DNA of 64,000 bases. Source: Desulforamulus reducens MI-1 (GTDB lineage Bacteria; Bacillota; Desulfotomaculia; Desulfotomaculales; Desulfotomaculaceae). This document shows positions 8,701 to 16,517 of the stretch, in pieces. Each line of letters begins with the position of its first letter. The stretch's first letter is position 1. A program made the position numbers and the translations under genes. The stretch spans positions 558,001-622,000 of the forward strand of contig NC_009253.1 of the NCBI RefSeq assembly GCF_000016165.1. The letters run 5' to 3'. The notes beneath the pieces are model-generated. The model did not search any database. It was given only the letters and a program-made list of their open reading frames with translations, and had not been told where the DNA came from.

Positions 8701-8820
8701 TTGAACGGCTGTAAAAAGAAAAAATGCCGTGTGCTAGACGGCATTCTTGAGATTTGCAGCGAACAACTAAACTGTGGTGCTTGTGTTAGCAACACCCCAG
8801 TTCGTAAGAGAAACTCTTAG
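8701..8820 (+). CDS. Possible 39-aa cysteine-containing small protein
   Basis: A short frame starting with TTG at 8701, behind AGAGAGGGG, encodes 39 residues with CKKKKC, a central C, and CGAC followed by a basic tail. It lies 60 bases after the protease gene. A perfect 8-bp hairpin (AATGCCGT / ACGGCATT, 8722-8744) falls within it, so the stretch could instead be only a transcription end signal. Beyond it, to 9043, I see no gene other than the terminator at 8912. Low confidence. Confidence 0.3.
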   Translation: MNGCKKKKCRVLDGILEICSEQLNCGACVSNTPVRKRNS

Positions 8821-8911
8821 AGTGTTCACCTTTAAAACTTCAGAGATAGTATTCAACAAAGAATTATGAAATCCTGCCCTCGACTATAAAGCCAGTTTTT
8901 TCATTATTATT

Positions 8912-8946
8912 TGAAGCTTCGGTTTATTCCGGGGCTTTTTTGTTTT
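8912..8946 (+). terminator. Rho-independent terminator
   Basis: AAGCTTCGG pairs with CCGGGGCTT through two G-U pairs, followed by a T-rich run. It ends the protease transcript before the MNT/HEPN pair. Confidence 0.6.
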
Positions 8947-9043
8947 TCGCCAGTATAAAGTGTGGTGGATGTCTAAAGTGAGGAAGGGTCTGCTAGACTT
9001 TTAGAGTCCTAAAAGAATATAATATTTTTGAGGGGGTGTTGGT

Positions 9044-9385
9044 ATGGATAAAAATATTACTATGCCAGCTCAGGTGGCTGAGGCGATACAGGAATTTTCT
9101 GACAGGGTAAAGTCTCAACTGCAGGACAATCTTATTGAAATTCGCCTATATGGCTCAACAGCCCGGGGAATGTATACCCCCGATTCGGATATCGATATTT
9201 TAGTTGTAGTGAAAGATAAATCGAATAAAGTCTGGCATGCTATCCATGATATTGCCTTCGATGTTGGCTTTGAGCGGGATCTATTGCTTTCGGTGATTGT
9301 TGATTCTGAAGAAGAGCAACGCTATCCCCTTTTCCAAGAAACCCTTTTCTATAAAAATCTCCAAAAGGAAGGAATTGTCCTATGA
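9044..9385 (+). CDS. Minimal nucleotidyltransferase (MNT) of a HEPN/MNT pair
   Basis: A 113-residue nucleotidyltransferase-fold protein with GSTARGMYTPDSDIDILVVV, the GSxxRG...DxD active-site pattern of minimal nucleotidyltransferases. In toxin-antitoxin pairs such proteins act as antitoxins that modify the HEPN partner. The ATG follows GAGGGGGTG. It overlaps the HEPN gene by 4 bases (ATGA), the usual arrangement. A TATAAT box lies about 25 bases upstream, around 9017. Confidence 0.8.
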   Translation: MDKNITMPAQVAEAIQEFSDRVKSQLQDNLIEIRLYGSTARGMYTPDSDIDILVVVKDKSNKVWHAIHDIAFDVGFERDLLLSVIVDSEEEQRYPLFQETLFYKNLQKEGIVL

Positions 9386-9795
9386 GTTTTGAACTGGCTT
9401 TATGGAGAATTGAAAAGGCTGATACCACCTTTGAAGAGGGAGAAATATCCTTCGAAAATCACTTTTACGAAGGTGCTATAAACAGATTTTATTATGCTTC
9501 ATTTCATGCAGTGAGGTCTTTGTTAGCTACAAAAGGCCTAGACTCACCAAAGCATAAAGGTGTCATATCCTTATTTAACCGGGAATTTGTCAAACCTGGG
9601 TTGATGAGTATACAATCCAGTAAAACAATTAGAAGGTTATTTGACATGAGAGCGGTTGCTGATTACAGAGACTTTGCAACTTTTACCGAAGAACAGGTTC
9701 GTGAGGCAAGGGACGATGTTAGGGCTTTAATTGACGAGGCAATTAGCTTTTTACAAAAGGAAATGCAAAAAGGCAAAATGGAAGGCACCGAATAG
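9382..9795 (+). CDS. HEPN-domain protein, probable toxin partner of MNT
   Basis: A 137-residue all-helical HEPN protein: AINRFYYASFHAVRSLL near residue 35 and RRLFDMRAVADYRDF near residue 90, the arginine and acid positions shared by HEPN proteins encoded next to MNT. HEPN proteins are commonly RNases, but the strict R-x4-6-H motif of catalytic HEPN RNases is not obvious here, so catalytic activity is uncertain. It is translationally coupled to the MNT gene and sits in a defence-like neighbourhood between IetAS and the dynamin operon. Confidence 0.75.
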   Translation: MSFELALWRIEKADTTFEEGEISFENHFYEGAINRFYYASFHAVRSLLATKGLDSPKHKGVISLFNREFVKPGLMSIQSSKTIRRLFDMRAVADYRDFATFTEEQVREARDDVRALIDEAISFLQKEMQKGKMEGTE

Positions 9796-9838
9796 CTGCT
9801 AAAGTTTTTTATGTAATAGAGTTTTACCGAGGTGTGAT

Positions 9839-10249
9839 ATGCCCAGAGTTAAATGTAAGTGTTACTTGCTGGCCGATGGTAAGGTTATTAGAGTTGGTGT
9901 TAGATTGGAAAAAAAGTTTCCGAAGATGGCCAATTCGAAAGCTATTTTAATCTCTGCCTTTGGACTTGATGATGGGTTATCAAGACTTGACTTTGATTGG
10001 GCCTACTTTGATCAGAGCGGGGCCTATGATTTTACCTATCACCATCAGGAAGCGTCGCAAAGAATTGATGAAGTTATGTTTGGTAAACGTAAGGCAACCG
10101 GTAAAGTTATACAGTTGCCCGTTAGGGTAAAAAAGCCGAACTTATCACCAGAGGAAAAAGCCTTGCTGTTAGAGAGGTTAGTGAAGGACTATGGGAACGA
10201 GCAACTGGATACGATCAAGATACTGCTGAACCAACGGCCTACTAAATAA
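9839..10249 (+). CDS. Hypothetical protein, 136 aa
   Basis: I do not recognise this protein. It starts with MPRVKCKCYLL, has a compact alternating hydrophobic first half, and a basic linker followed by a charged helical tail (SPEEKALLLERLVKDYGNE). There is no signal peptide or membrane segment. The ATG follows GAGGTGTGAT closely. It lies 43 bases after the HEPN gene and may be its third operon member, and it is followed by a strong bidirectional hairpin. The tail could be a small helical protein-binding module, but that is speculation. Confidence 0.55.
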   Translation: MPRVKCKCYLLADGKVIRVGVRLEKKFPKMANSKAILISAFGLDDGLSRLDFDWAYFDQSGAYDFTYHHQEASQRIDEVMFGKRKATGKVIQLPVRVKKPNLSPEEKALLLERLVKDYGNEQLDTIKILLNQRPTK

Positions 10250-10263
10250 TATGGAGAATCCTC

Positions 10264-10310
10264 CCGGTGCCCTTCCACTTTTGCGGCTTGCAAAAGTGGA
10301 AGAACACCGG
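10264..10310. terminator. Bidirectional terminator-like hairpin
   Basis: A perfect 13-bp stem (10272-10284 / 10290-10302) with a 5-nt loop sits inside a second 6-bp stem (CCGGTG 10264-10269 / CACCGG 10305-10310). It separates convergent genes. Confidence 0.75.
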
Positions 10311-10330
10311 CTGTATTTAATAAATAGCTC

Positions 10331-11428
10331 TTAATTATCCCTTCCCCATCCATAATAGTCTCTCTGTGCTGCCGTTATATCGTCATGCATTTCTTCTGTG
10401 ACTAATACCATGTTATCTGGACTATCCGCACCGCCTTCAGATAACGGGATTATGTGATGAACCTCGTAACCTTCTGGTGTTTGTTCATACCCATACTTAT
10501 TAAGGAAAGACCTTACAGCTGCGTCACTTCTTGGGGGATCTTCTATATGAGTCGTATCTTCAACGCAACCGATATCAATTAACTGATCAAATGCTTCATC
10601 ACTGGCCATACCATTCTCTACACCTTCGATTTCATCTACAGATACCTCGGGCAATAAACCCTCTCCAGGTTCATAATCTAGTTCTACAGTTAAACCATCA
10701 GGGTCAGCTGGCATTGCGATAAGATTATCAATACTAATGGGCTCCTGAGCAAAATCTGCAGCCTCAGCATCCTGTACAGAAAATAAATGTGGTGTATTGA
10801 TGGGGTTTGACCAATCAGATACTATGTGTGTAATGTGTGGGACGTCCTTGCTATCCGCCATCTGCTCTATGCCTATATCAGAGGCATCACCCCCTGGCAG
10901 TTCTGCCTCTTCTTGAAAACCATCGATATCATCTGTAGGAAGATCAAGAACATCAAGAGCACCTAGAGCAAGTCCCCCAACAGCTAAAGTCTTTGTTATC
11001 TGAGTAGCACCATCAATCGCTTTATCAAGTCCAACCTGTACGTCACCACCATTTAAGGCCGCACTGCCAGATTCGACTAGTCCTTTTATGGTTTTTCCGC
11101 CAGCTTCGAACGTTAGCATTATACCGGACCCAATTTTTTCTGTAGTTTCTGTTACTGCGTCCTTGATTTTACAAAATCCGTCATCTCTCGTGAAATCATC
11201 ACCTTGAACTACTCCTTTTACCACATCCATTGAACCATCGGCGACTTCAACGACTTTATGAAGAGTATTATTTGTTACGTCTATTACTGAAGTTCCCACT
11301 TCTCTAACAGCCCCGGTTAGTTTGTTTTCTCTAGTGGCTTCTTCAATAAAGTCCACGGCCTCATTTACTACTTTTTTAGTTGTATCTGATATCCCGCTTA
11401 GAATATTCTTCGCTGTAGACTCAAACAT
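10331..11428 (-). CDS. HNH-domain protein with long helical N-terminus, 365 aa
   Basis: The C-terminal 55 residues form an HNH nuclease-like module: YEVHHIIPLSEGGADSPDN, then an H within TEEMHDDIT. The first 150 residues are amphipathic and rich in V, T and G, with a short hydrophobic patch (TLAVGGLALGALDVL), followed by a very acidic linker. This is the look of an effector with a membrane- or partner-binding front and a nuclease end. It lies 24 bases downstream of the dynamin-like gene on the same strand, so the two are an operon. HNH can also serve structural roles, so nuclease activity is inferred. Confidence 0.6.
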   Translation of the reverse strand: MFESTAKNILSGISDTTKKVVNEAVDFIEEATRENKLTGAVREVGTSVIDVTNNTLHKVVEVADGSMDVVKGVVQGDDFTRDDGFCKIKDAVTETTEKIGSGIMLTFEAGGKTIKGLVESGSAALNGGDVQVGLDKAIDGATQITKTLAVGGLALGALDVLDLPTDDIDGFQEEAELPGGDASDIGIEQMADSKDVPHITHIVSDWSNPINTPHLFSVQDAEAADFAQEPISIDNLIAMPADPDGLTVELDYEPGEGLLPEVSVDEIEGVENGMASDEAFDQLIDIGCVEDTTHIEDPPRSDAAVRSFLNKYGYEQTPEGYEVHHIIPLSEGGADSPDNMVLVTEEMHDDITAAQRDYYGWGRDN

Positions 11429-11452
11429 TTATTGCCCCCCCTTCCTCAGAAG

Positions 11453-13669
11453 CTAACTCTGATCCCAGGGAATTTCTTCGAAAAAATGCTTCATCTCCCA
11501 AGATTTCCGTACTTTATCGCGAAGCTCAACCTCATTATATGTTTCAATAATAACTTTAAGATCCAAAAGATGTTCTTCATATTTATTAATGATTGTATCT
11601 ACGAGAGAAAGGAAGGCTGTCTTTGTTTCATCCCAGAACTTTACCACTTCATTACTGTAATTCTCCAGAACCTTTTCTTTTGTTAACGCTTCTTTTACCT
11701 GCTTAGCAAGCCTTGTCTTCCAGCTCTCACCAAAGAATGCCTGAATTAGTACATAAGCTGTAGCTGCAAGGGCTAAGCCAATGGTAATAGGGCCACCAAG
11801 TGCTGCTACTGCTGATGCTGCGGCGGCAGTACCCCCTACTGAAACGCCCATTGCAGACAGTACACTGACGCCTTTTGCAACAAGAATATATCCTCCAAGA
11901 TTGCCCATTGAGGCCGCCATAACCGAAAGGCCTCCCAACACTGTTGCACCTGCCAAGCCTCCAGCCATTGCTCCCTTAAAGTCAAAAGGAATATCTACTT
12001 GACCCATAGGAAGTTTATTAAACTCATTGCTAGTTTTTTCTATATCTGCAAAGAGCTTTTTAGATTCTCTTGCAAAAACTTCGGAACTCCTACTTACAAT
12101 GTTTTGCAATTCAACAAAGTAGAGATCAGTAATATTAGATGCCAGATACTGCTGTGCCTGCTTTTTGGTGTATTTCTTATCTTCTATGATTTTTTCGATG
12201 GTTTTTACAGTTATATTTTTTTCTTCCCACGTTTTTAGTTTTTGACAATCTTCCTTTTTTAGATATTCTATGAGATCTATGATTTTCTCCCTGCCGTCCT
12301 GAATTTGTGCATACAGCCTGGGCTTTCCCTGTAGCTTCTTTTCATATATTTTTTTTGTAGTCTCCCTTTCATTTAAAGCCAATTGGAATTTTTTTGTTTC
12401 ATCTGCAAAAAGTTCACCGGTATTGTTAATAAATTCCTGAATTGCATTATTAAGAAGTTTGTTTCTTAAGACGGGTAATACTTCTTCTAACAAACGTTTT
12501 AATTCAGCTACAAAATCTTTTCTAAGATTAGTACTTTCTATAGAGTAGGAGAAAAATCTGTTTTTTAGTTGACTAAGGAATTCTGGTTTTGAAATTTTAA
12601 ATACCGAACGAATAACACCTTCGTTTAGTTGGTTATCAAGGGCAGTATACCCTCTTCTAAATAAATTCTCTACTTGACTTTCACCTACTATATGGGCTTG
12701 TGAAGCGACAATCATAAGATTTGAGAGTACTGGTAGGTTAGTTGATAAATTCACTGGAGGTAAGCACTGGATAACGTTCTTAAGGAAAATAAGGTCGTTT
12801 TCGTGATTTAAGAAACCGTTACTCTGACAAAGGAATACCACAACATCAGCCTTTTCCCTTGCTCTTTGGGCCTGGGCGGTATCTCTGTGATTATCTGTTC
12901 CAAAGCCCGGAAGATCGACAATGTCACAGGCCTTAAGAATTTCGGATTCGAGATAAACGACTGCAGAATCTACCTGTTTATACAGGTTTTCGGTGTGACG
13001 GTTACAGTATTTGGTTAGTATCTCTAAGCCACCGCTGAAAACCTTGTACTGATTACAGTAATCTGGATCGTAGTATCTCCGGAAATCCCATCCTTTTTCT
13101 TCACTTTCTGCTTTAAACACCCATACATCATCTGACCCCATCCACTTGGGCTTGTCCTCGATATGCTTAAGATAAACCGTAGCTGCCGTTGTTGGAGTCC
13201 ACTGGGCAAGCAGGACGTCTAGGCCGGTTAATATATTAATTAAACGGCTTTTGCCAGCGTCAGAGGGGCCTAGAAAAGCCACTAGGGGCTTTGAGCCATA
13301 TATATTAATAATGTCATAGAGTTCGTCTATTTTAGTTAAAGCAGTACCATAATTGTTTTCATCATAATTAAATTTTTCTATCCGGGGCTGTACATGTAGG
13401 TCTAACATTTTCTTTTTAAGTTTAATTTCTTTATAAACATCACCAATTTCAAGTGGGCCTGGGTTATTTAGCTTGAAGTTTAATACTCCATCGGGCGTGT
13501 CCCCAACTGCATTACAAAACTTAAGTAGGAAGTCTAGTCCAACAGAAATATTTCCGTTTTCAATTTTTGAGATGTAGTCCTGCGTTACACCAAGCCAACT
13601 GGCCAGTTCTGCCTGAGTAATTTTCAATTTATTTTCGCGGTAACCCTTCAAATCAAAGTCATCAGACAT
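11453..13669 (-). CDS. XRE-type HTH fused to dynamin-like GTPase, 738 aa
   Basis: Residues 8-65 are a Cro/C1-type helix-turn-helix (KITQAELASWLGVTQDYISKIE). Residues 125-300 form a large dynamin-family GTPase domain with P-loop GPSDAGKS (134-141), a switch-1 threonine in TPTTAAT near 160, and DLPGFG (252-257); a canonical NKxD base-recognition motif is not clear. Long helices follow, and about residues 560-645 are glycine/alanine-rich and hydrophobic, a membrane-insertion paddle. A DNA-binding domain fused to a dynamin is unusual. A perfect 19-bp palindrome lies 50 bases upstream of the start, suggesting autoregulation. The HNH gene follows in the operon. A role in phage defence is inference. 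Confidence 0.75.
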   Translation of the reverse strand: MSDDFDLKGYRENKLKITQAELASWLGVTQDYISKIENGNISVGLDFLLKFCNAVGDTPDGVLNFKLNNPGPLEIGDVYKEIKLKKKMLDLHVQPRIEKFNYDENNYGTALTKIDELYDIINIYGSKPLVAFLGPSDAGKSRLINILTGLDVLLAQWTPTTAATVYLKHIEDKPKWMGSDDVWVFKAESEEKGWDFRRYYDPDYCNQYKVFSGGLEILTKYCNRHTENLYKQVDSAVVYLESEILKACDIVDLPGFGTDNHRDTAQAQRAREKADVVVFLCQSNGFLNHENDLIFLKNVIQCLPPVNLSTNLPVLSNLMIVASQAHIVGESQVENLFRRGYTALDNQLNEGVIRSVFKISKPEFLSQLKNRFFSYSIESTNLRKDFVAELKRLLEEVLPVLRNKLLNNAIQEFINNTGELFADETKKFQLALNERETTKKIYEKKLQGKPRLYAQIQDGREKIIDLIEYLKKEDCQKLKTWEEKNITVKTIEKIIEDKKYTKKQAQQYLASNITDLYFVELQNIVSRSSEVFARESKKLFADIEKTSNEFNKLPMGQVDIPFDFKGAMAGGLAGATVLGGLSVMAASMGNLGGYILVAKGVSVLSAMGVSVGGTAAAASAVAALGGPITIGLALAATAYVLIQAFFGESWKTRLAKQVKEALTKEKVLENYSNEVVKFWDETKTAFLSLVDTIINKYEEHLLDLKVIIETYNEVELRDKVRKSWEMKHFFEEIPWDQS

Positions 13670-13718
13670 ATACTTTCCCCTCCTTGATATGCTGTTTTAT
13701 CCTTACTAATTAAACATT

Positions 13719-13737
13719 ATATGCCATATTGGCATAT
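13719..13737. promoter_or_regulatory. 19-bp palindromic operator candidate
   Basis: ATATGCCATATTGGCATAT is perfectly self-complementary apart from the 3-base centre and lies 50 bases before the start of the XRE-dynamin gene, in its AT-rich promoter. It fits a C1-type dimer site bound by that gene's own HTH domain. Confidence 0.6.
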
Positions 13738-13884
13738 TTGCAATAAAATTTGTGCGACAATTTATGATTAGATGTGACATAAAGTACTAGACGGTTTGAC
13801 AGAATTAATATATTTTAAAGAATAATTAACGTAATAATTAAATTAACAGATGACTTTGCAATATGATAATTAACGTAAAAAAAT

Positions 13885-13927
13885 TCAGTGTCCTTTTAAC
13901 TTCGCAACTGCAAAGAAAGGACACTGA
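13885..13927. other. Perfect 12-bp hairpin in gene-free region
   Basis: TCAGTGTCCTTT (13885-13896) pairs with AAAGGACACTGA (13916-13927) around a 19-nt loop. The rest of 13670-14102 has no gene; it is AT-rich apart from the operator above. Confidence 0.55.
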
Positions 13928-14102
13928 TAAATTATAAAAAAGTATTAATGATAGTATCGAGAAACAAAAGGCAAACAAAAAGGTGCCTAATCGTAGCCAT
14001 AACCTGCGGACACCGATATAAAGCTGTAAACCTTTGTGGACGGAAACCTTGATTTTGCTGGATTTCTAAGACAACCATGTGATTGGAAAACACTCTTTTC
14101 AA

Positions 14103-14159
14103 GACTTAAAATCCTGCGGTTTCACGACCGTGCCGGTTCGACCCCGGCTCCGGGCACCA
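14103..14159 (+). other. tRNA-Leu(UAA) 3' fragment, attachment-site scar 1
   Basis: The stretch begins at GACTTAAAATCCTGCGG (anticodon loop with UAA) and runs through a variable arm, a perfect T arm (GCCGG / CCGGC around TTCGACC) and the acceptor 3' strand ending CACCA. The 5' half of a tRNA is absent upstream. A matching fragment is at 48738-48794. This is the duplicated end left when an element integrates into a tRNA-Leu gene. Confidence 0.8.
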
Positions 14160-14306
14160 TATTAGTATTTGCAAGGGTTCCAGACGTTTAAGGACGTTCT
14201 GGAATTTTTGTTTTTTAGCATAAATCCTGTGTGTCTTAAAATAGCTCTTCAACACACAGGACTTGTTCCCTCCGTGGTGTTGTAAACACTAAGGAGGTTT
14301 TTTATT

Positions 14307-14566
14307 ATGGCAAGAAAACAGACAAAAGTTAAAGAAGTTGTTGAGATGTCCACGACATGGGAAGAAGCACTACAGGGCTTTCTGTTTTGGAAACAGGCAC
14401 AGGGGAAAAGCACAACAACAATTAATGATTATCGGTAGCATATACAAAGATTTTTTAATCGTTACCCTGGAAGTTGGCAATCTCCACAATTAAAGCAATG
14501 TCTAATGGAATATTTATCGGATAACATTAAGCCAGTAACCTATAACCTGAGATTAATTTACCTTAG
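14307..14566 (+). pseudogene. Tyrosine recombinase N-terminal remnant
   Basis: Starting at ATG 14307 behind AAGGAGG, the frame encodes a core-binding SAM-like domain typical of phage integrases (WEEALQGFLFWKQAQGKST..., then the region around YLSDNIKPVTYNLR). An in-frame TAG at 14436-14438 falls right after TTTINDYR, where homologous proteins normally continue, and the frame is cut off by the IS1380-type element at about 14567. The catalytic domain is missing. It sits 150 bases from the tRNA-Leu scar, as expected for an element integrase. Confidence 0.7.
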
Positions 14567-14634
14567 CCTGAATCCGTAAAGTAATTTTCTGTCTAACCCC
14601 ATAATTTATAGGGAAATGAAGGACCTACATTGGC

Positions 14635-15620
14635 TTGTTATGCCAAGGCAAGAGTGATTTTGACCACATTGAACCCTTTCGAGAAGATAATTTCTTTGCA
14701 ATCTCGTTAAACATCAAAGAGACACCGTCAAGCCCAACCCTTCGCCAACGATTAGATATGGTTGCTAAAGATAAGCAATGGAATAATATCCTGTTGGAAG
14801 AATCTGCGGGGCTAATCAAAAAAACAAATGCACCTCTAACCCCAGTGTACCTGGGTCAAGAAAATAGAGCTTATCTTCCACTAGATATTGATGTGTCTCC
14901 CTTTGATAACTCCAACACCAAAAAAGAAGGGGTCTCCCGCACCTACAAAGGCACCGATGGTTACGCTCCCATCTTTGCATATCTAGCAAAGGAAGGTTAT
15001 TGCGTAAATACTGAGCTACGCCAAGGGAGTGAACATTGCCAAAAGAACACCTCAGAATTCGTTGCTGAAAGCATTCGCTATGCCCGAAAAATTACCCAGT
15101 TGCCTTTGCTTTTAAGGATGGACTCAGGCAATGACAGCGCTAGTAATATTGAAATTTGCTTAAATGATGATACTAAGGCTGATTTCATTATTAAGCGAAA
15201 CCTTCGCAAAGAAACCCCTGAAGGGTGGCTACTATTGGCAAAGAACAATAAAGATATTTACTGCCAGGAACGTGAAGGTAAAAAAGTCTACTATGGTTCC
15301 ATGATGAAATACAAAAAGGAGCTGAAAAGAGAAATCAGGGTAGTTTACAAAATTACCGAAAGAACCTTTGGTAAAGATGGCCAGATATTTCTCGTACCCC
15401 AGGTGGAGGCAGAAACCTATTGGACCTCATTGCCAGACCCTCCACATGTAATCGAAAGACTATACCACGAACATGGCACCAGTGAGCAGTTTCACAGCGA
15501 ACTTAAGACAGACCTGGATTTAGAAAGACTGCCCTCTGGCAAATTTGACACTAACAACCTAATACTACATTTTGGAGTAGTGGCCTACAATCTGTTGCGC
15601 ATGATAGGACAATCAACAAC
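14635..15620 (+). pseudogene. IS1380-family transposase, first part
   Basis: DDE transposase with IS1380-family landmarks: SSPTLRQRLD, TYKGTDGYAPIFAYLAKEGYCVNTELRQGSEH, and LLRMDSGNDS, followed by FHSELKTDLDLERLPSGKF with the late catalytic glutamate. The conserved N-terminal region (roughly 70 residues) is absent or frameshifted; an ATG frame at about 14616 (MKDLHWLVMPRQE) breaks into this one. The protein is cut at GQSTT by the inserted transposon and continues at 18899. Confidence 0.75.
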
Positions 15621-15772
15621 TGTAGATTAGCAATTTAATCTAGCTATATAGGCTCAATAATTATCAGATTAACTAATCTGCGAATAGCTTAAGCACTAAA
15701 TTAATTTGAGTATTTTTTCTCATATAATTTTAGTCCTAATTGGGTATTTTGAGTTGCGAGGTGATTATCATC

Positions 15773-16354
15773 ATGCAACTTATTTTTGATTCTAAGACCA
15801 CACCAAAACAATACTATCAATGTGGTTATGAATATTCCTTTCCGAAGCCATATACTTGCTTACATCCAGATTGCAAAATCCCTGTACCTCCCAGGCCTCA
15901 CGGATACTACATTCGCAATGTAATAACCCTTGGTTTTAATGGTCGCATCTTAATTCGTCGATATTATTGTAAGTATTGTGGCCATACTTTTTCCTATCTG
16001 CCGTCATTTTGCTTACCATACTTTCAGTATTCCTTGGTAACGATCTTCTTGGCTCTACTGTGGCATTATTTAAACCTAATTCCTCTTTTAAAAGTATTAA
16101 CATCAAGGTTACAGTGGCAAAGACAACATCTGCAATTTTACCGCCGTAGATTTAAAGCTAACCTTAAATTTATCAAAGCAGTACTACGTCAAATGATGCC
16201 TCAGGTAATTCTTCCAAAGGAAGATGACATAAAAAAAGAAGCCCGAAAGGTGTTAATTATTGTGAAAACTGGATTCGGTCAAATCCAGGCCTTCTCCACA
16301 AGGTTTTTCACACAATCCAATAACACTTTTATGGCTTCTCGCAAATTAGCTTAA
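15773..16354 (+). CDS. DUF6431-type zinc-ribbon protein of the transposon
   Basis: 193 residues with a zinc ribbon: CLHPDCKIPVPP, then YYCKYCGHTFSYLPSF, a pattern shared by transposon-encoded helper proteins (DUF6431-like) that probably bind DNA ends. The ATG at 15773 follows GCGAGGTGATT. The frame meets TAA at 16352, yet the same frame continues for 39 more plausible codons (FWWRRQKHNFCVGKAIARWYY) to a TAG at 16472-16474, so the protein may be prematurely truncated. A diverged relative is encoded at 46195-46686 on the minus strand. The identification of the DUF is from memory of the motif. Confidence 0.6.
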   Translation: MQLIFDSKTTPKQYYQCGYEYSFPKPYTCLHPDCKIPVPPRPHGYYIRNVITLGFNGRILIRRYYCKYCGHTFSYLPSFCLPYFQYSLVTIFLALLWHYLNLIPLLKVLTSRLQWQRQHLQFYRRRFKANLKFIKAVLRQMMPQVILPKEDDIKKEARKVLIIVKTGFGQIQAFSTRFFTQSNNTFMASRKLA

Positions 16355-16517
16355 CCTACTGAAAGTAGTTTTAAACTTAAATTTTGGTGGAGAAGGCAAA
16401 AACACAACTTTTGCGTAGGAAAGGCTATTGCTCGGTGGTATTATGCAGTTTGTGGGAGAAATTTAACCGGTTAGACCTCCTCTGACAGTTAACACACAGG
16501 TGGAGGTGTATTTTGTT

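Noticed and set aside
14103-14159. An intact tRNA-Leu gene
   Set aside because: Only the part from the anticodon loop to CCA is present; no 5' acceptor strand or D arm lies upstream at either copy.
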